7,602 bases of DNA from Pseudomonadota bacterium (GTDB lineage Bacteria > Bdellovibrionota_B > Oligoflexia > Oligoflexales > JAPPIL01), in contig JAPPIL010000224.1 of NCBI GenBank assembly GCA_028877195.1, forward strand, positions 1 through 7,602. The letters are read 5' to 3'. Below, piece by piece: positions 5,390-7,602 of this stretch (within the stretch, counting starts at the first letter, position 1; each line of letters begins with the position of its first letter). The notes beneath the pieces are model-generated. The model was given only the letters and a program-made list of their open reading frames with translations, did not search any database and was not told the DNA's origin. The translations under genes were made by a program, and so were the position numbers.

Positions 5390-6679
5390 TTACGGTCGCA
5401 CTAAACTGTGAAACACGGTTGCGCCATCACGCACTGTTTCGACAACGGCAGCCTTTCTCGCATGCCCTTCAGGGCCGAAGCCAGAGATGAATGTTGCACC
5501 GTCGTAGTCAGAGGTCGCAGCGATTTCAGCGATGATGTCTGCCCCTTCCAAACTGCCAGCACGTTCTATTGCCTGCGCAATGAGATAGACTGCATCGTAG
5601 CCAAGTGCCGAGCGTGAGATAGGTCTTTCACCATAGACATCGATGTGGCTATGGATGAACTGGATCGTCCTATTGCTCAAACCGATTTCAGGGATAGAGT
5701 AGAAGTGGCTAGAAAAGTGCGTGCCTTCCATCGCTTCGCCGCCGATCTTAACCAAATCATCATTAGCCCAACCATCAGCACCGATGAAGTTTGCTTCAAT
5801 GCCCATGCTTCTACCTTGCTTAACGAGTAGCGCTACTTCGGGCATGAAACCAGGCACAAACACAACATCAGCGCCTGATGCCTGCACTGCCGCTAACTGG
5901 CTGCTAAAATCAGTATCACCATTGGTATAACGTTGATGTGCAACCAGTGTGCCGCCGATGCCAGTAAAGTTAGTGATAAAAGTTGTAGATAAGCCCTCGG
6001 AATAGACATCGCCACTTTCGGTGATTACTGCTGCGGTCATCGCACCGAGTTCGTTCATAGCAAAGTTAGCCATCAACAAACCTTGAAAATCATCGCTAAA
6101 GGCGGCTTGGAAAACATATTTGCCCGTTCTCGCAACGTTAGGATTGGTTGCGGTAGTGCTGATCATCGGCACTCGGTTGGCATTGGCGATCGTCCCTGTC
6201 TCTATCGCATGGGTTGAATACTCAGGCCCGACCAGTGCCACGACGTTATGGTTATGGATAAGGTCATTGGTCAACGCGATACTTTGCGCTAAATCCTTCA
6301 TGTTGTCGCGAGCTAGTAGTTCTACTTCCATGCCGTGGATACCACCTGCGGCATTGATTTCATCAACAGCCAGCTGTGCGCCAGTCCAAGCATTGATGTC
6401 ATAACGGGCATCGTAGTTCATGCCGATTTTGACCATCATCTCGCCGCCATCTTTTTCAACCGCCATAACCATGTCGGCGACCTTGCCCTGACCTGTCTGG
6501 TCGCAACCAGTGCTACCACATACCAATAAAGCAACCGCACCAGCAGTAGCAGTGGCTTTCATCACACCCTTGACAGCACCCATCACCTTGCTGCTGACTA
6601 AATTCCCACTCGCTTGTGCACTGGTAGCCAAGCACAGCGACAACAACATAACTGAACACACTTTCAATGCAGAACGCAT
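5390..6679 (-). CDS. LivJ-type ABC transporter substrate-binding lipoprotein, 429 aa (paralogue B)
   Basis: This is the upstream member of the binding-protein pair and shares its landmarks with paralogue A: KIGMNYDA (84-91), GAQLAVDEINAAGGIHG (100-116), the pocket region GPEYSTHA (151-158) with STTATNP (174-180), PEVALLVKQGRSMGI (280-294), GADGWANDDL (300-309) and LGYDAVYLIAQAIERAGS (359-376). ATG 6679 is preferred because GGGAGGG (6691-6685) lies five bases upstream; the GTG at 6685 is inside that ribosome site. Residues 1-23 form a signal peptide ending AQA, followed by a linker (24-41) and a second hydrophobic segment (about 42-55) ending GSTGC with Cys59, as in paralogue A. An internal ATG at Met33 would give a conventional lipoprotein signal but has no obvious ribosome site. 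It probably binds an amino acid for an importer encoded elsewhere, or serves as a sensor. Confidence 0.95.
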   Translation of the reverse strand: MRSALKVCSVMLLSLCLATSAQASGNLVSSKVMGAVKGVMKATATAGAVALLVCGSTGCDQTGQGKVADMVMAVEKDGGEMMVKIGMNYDARYDINAWTGAQLAVDEINAAGGIHGMEVELLARDNMKDLAQSIALTNDLIHNHNVVALVGPEYSTHAIETGTIANANRVPMISTTATNPNVARTGKYVFQAAFSDDFQGLLMANFAMNELGAMTAAVITESGDVYSEGLSTTFITNFTGIGGTLVAHQRYTNGDTDFSSQLAAVQASGADVVFVPGFMPEVALLVKQGRSMGIEANFIGADGWANDDLVKIGGEAMEGTHFSSHFYSIPEIGLSNRTIQFIHSHIDVYGERPISRSALGYDAVYLIAQAIERAGSLEGADIIAEIAATSDYDGATFISGFGPEGHARKAAVVETVRDGATVFHSLVRP

Positions 6680-6734
6680 AGACACCCTCCCAGATGAACA
6701 TGTTGAACAAATTATTTCTTACCGTGCGGCGGGT

Positions 6735-6764
6735 TGTATAGGAGGCTTGATGAAATTGAAACAA
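6735..6764 (-). promoter_or_regulatory. Possible promoter for paralogue B
   Basis: On the minus strand TTGTTT (6764-6759) and TATACA (6740-6735) are separated by 18 bp, resembling -35 and -10 boxes with three and four consensus bases. Transcription would start near 6728, giving a leader of about 50 nt before ATG 6679. The 189-bp region up to the divergent lipoprotein start at 6869 shows no better candidate and no obvious operator. Confidence 0.3.
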
Positions 6765-6868
6765 GTTTTTGCATCCATGCCAAATATGTCGGGCTACGAT
6801 GCAGTTGGTGTGTTTAACTAAACTCACAAAAAACTAAAGTTGTCTATGAATGTTACCGAGATACAGGC

Positions 6869-7426
6869 ATGAGAGTGATTCTGCTGTTAATCTTAATCAG
6901 TTGTAACCAGCATACCGCAGCCCCTGTTAGCGATGATGCTGGTGGTGAGCGGGGACGCATTAATCATGCTGAATGTGTGCCGCCATTGCCGCTATGCCCG
7001 ACTGATACTGAAACTGATACTGACTCTGAAACCGATACTGACTCTGAAACTGATACTGATACTGAAACTGATACCGATACTGAAACCGAAACCGAACGCA
7101 TGGGGGCTTGTAACGATCAATGCGTTTGCGATGCTCCCAAAAGGGGCAAGTGCACAGCTTGGGTAACAAAGCCAGACCCAAGCACCATCTGCATGAATAA
7201 ATTTGTATTTCCAACTCGAACCTGCGACATGACCACCGACTGTCGGTTGCCAGACCAGCCTTGTGCGGGTTTGAGCTGTGAGCCGACAACGACACCAAAG
7301 AAAGAGGTTAAGAGCAGATCGGTGCGCGGCACAATGAATTGCGAAGATAAGGTCAATGATGGTGATGGCAATGACTGTATGAGCGATGATGGTATCGTGC
7401 GAGCAGAGGAGTCGGTGCAATGCTGA
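6869..7426 (+). CDS. Cys-rich lipoprotein with Thr/Asp/Glu repeat linker, 185 aa
   Basis: I do not recognise a named family. A very short signal peptide (MRVILLLILIS) ends at lipobox Cys12, giving a predicted surface or periplasmic lipoprotein. A spacer with C36 and C43 leads into a repetitive linker (45-76) made of TDTDSE/TDTDTE hexapeptides. The rest (81-185) is a small Cys-rich domain with Cys at 81, 85, 87, 95, 108, 119, 125, 132, 137, 158, 170 and 185, suggesting up to several disulfides. The segment CEDKVNDGDGNDCMSDDG (158-175) resembles the Asp/Gly/Cys metal-binding type motifs frequent in myxobacterial surface proteins, but only loosely. ATG 6869 is the first possible start after TAA at 6815-6817; the ribosome site is weak. 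It is transcribed away from paralogue B and appears to be a single gene. Confidence 0.85.
   Translation: MRVILLLILISCNQHTAAPVSDDAGGERGRINHAECVPPLPLCPTDTETDTDSETDTDSETDTDTETDTDTETETERMGACNDQCVCDAPKRGKCTAWVTKPDPSTICMNKFVFPTRTCDMTTDCRLPDQPCAGLSCEPTTTPKKEVKSRSVRGTMNCEDKVNDGDGNDCMSDDGIVRAEESVQC
7001..7096 (+). repeat. 18-bp tandem coding repeat (Thr/Asp/Glu linker)
   Basis: The DNA is a run of ACTGAT, ACTGAA and ACTGACTCTGAA variants that encodes TDTE, four hexapeptides (TDTDSE twice, then TDTDTE twice) and TETE. The units differ at silent third positions (ACT/ACC), so the array is not a very recent expansion throughout. Such arrays can change length by replication slippage while keeping the frame. 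Confidence 0.9.
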
Positions 7427-7514
7427 TTAATCTTCACCCGTAAATTTGTTTTTTCTTGCGACATCTCTTGCTATACCTGTGTAGTCGTATGCAGTTATTA
7501 GATCGGGGTAAGCC

Positions 7515-7602
7515 GGGCTTTGTTGCATAAGTAATGCCTATTCTTTATTATGCGAGGAGCGTGAGCTTCGCAGACTTCATGCACTCCGATCGAACATGGC
7601 AA
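7515..7602. mobile_element. Possible insertion-sequence end, cut by the window edge
   Basis: GGGCTTTGTTGCATAA (7515-7530) resembles from memory the terminal inverted repeats of IS903/IS5-type elements, which often read GGCTTTGTTG followed by an A-rich stretch. Only one end is visible, so neither the matching terminus nor a target-site duplication can be checked. An open frame begins at ATG 7534 (MPILYYARSVSFADFMHSDR) and runs off the right edge, without a ribosome site and without a recognisable transposase motif. The interval 7427-7514 holds no feature I can support. Confidence 0.2.

Noticed and set aside
6680..6685. GTG at 6685 as the start of paralogue B
   Set aside because: It lies within the GGGAGGG ribosome site, whereas ATG 6679 has the right spacing.
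6510..6827. Overlapping ORFs on both strands upstream of paralogue B
   Set aside because: They lie over the signal-peptide region of paralogue B and its upstream region, lack ribosome sites and have no recognisable features.
7001..7096. Repeat array as a CRISPR or non-coding satellite
   Set aside because: The units are contiguous without spacers and keep a single reading frame inside a good gene.
6960..7464. Minus-strand ORFs opposite the Thr/Asp/Glu lipoprotein
   Set aside because: They exist because the repeat array is open in several frames (for example runs of Gln/Tyr/Phe); no start or motif supports them.

Overview
The window looks like a stretch of chromosome from a Gram-negative, deltaproteobacteria-like organism (Myxococcota, Bradymonadota or Bdellovibrionota type). 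That is an inference from the mix of genes: an FHA-GGDEF diguanylate cyclase, several predicted lipoproteins (one with a Thr/Asp/Glu-repeat linker and a Cys-rich domain), an FtsB/DivIC-type division protein and two LivJ-type binding proteins. Clear Shine-Dalgarno sites (GGGAGA, GGGAGGG, AAGGAAG) precede three of the main genes. No rRNA, tRNA or CRISPR array was seen.

Layout. (1) 1-1019, minus strand: 5' part of a large predicted lipoprotein with three Cys-bearing repeats, running off the left edge. (2) 1143-1460, minus: a small hypothetical membrane or secreted protein. (3) 1695-3466, plus: a consensus extended -10 promoter followed by a tight three-gene operon of FHA-GGDEF cyclase, unknown lipoprotein (TTG start, 65-nt overlap with the cyclase) and FtsB-like protein (1-nt gap). 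(4) 3487-4818 and 5390-6679, both minus: paralogous LivJ-family substrate-binding lipoproteins with no transporter genes in view. Both have an unusual double N-terminus, a signal-peptide-like segment followed by a second hydrophobic segment ending in a lipobox. (5) 4819-5389: a 571-bp gap between them packed with inverted repeats, including a perfect 46-bp palindrome and two families of duplicated hairpins. (6) 6869-7426, plus: a Cys-rich lipoprotein with the Thr/Asp/Glu repeat. (7) 7515 onward: a sequence resembling an insertion-sequence terminus, cut by the window edge.

How the parts may work together. The operon places a c-di-GMP synthase, whose FHA input suggests control by Ser/Thr phosphorylation, with an envelope lipoprotein and a divisome component, so it may link signalling to envelope or division events. 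The two binding proteins probably capture branched-chain amino acids or related ligands for an ABC importer encoded elsewhere. The strongest candidate for something undescribed is the palindrome-rich gap. Its elements occur in diverged pairs, and in two pairs the hairpin loop is flipped to its reverse complement while the stem stays recognisable. The conserved tandem-signal architecture of the binding proteins is the second candidate.
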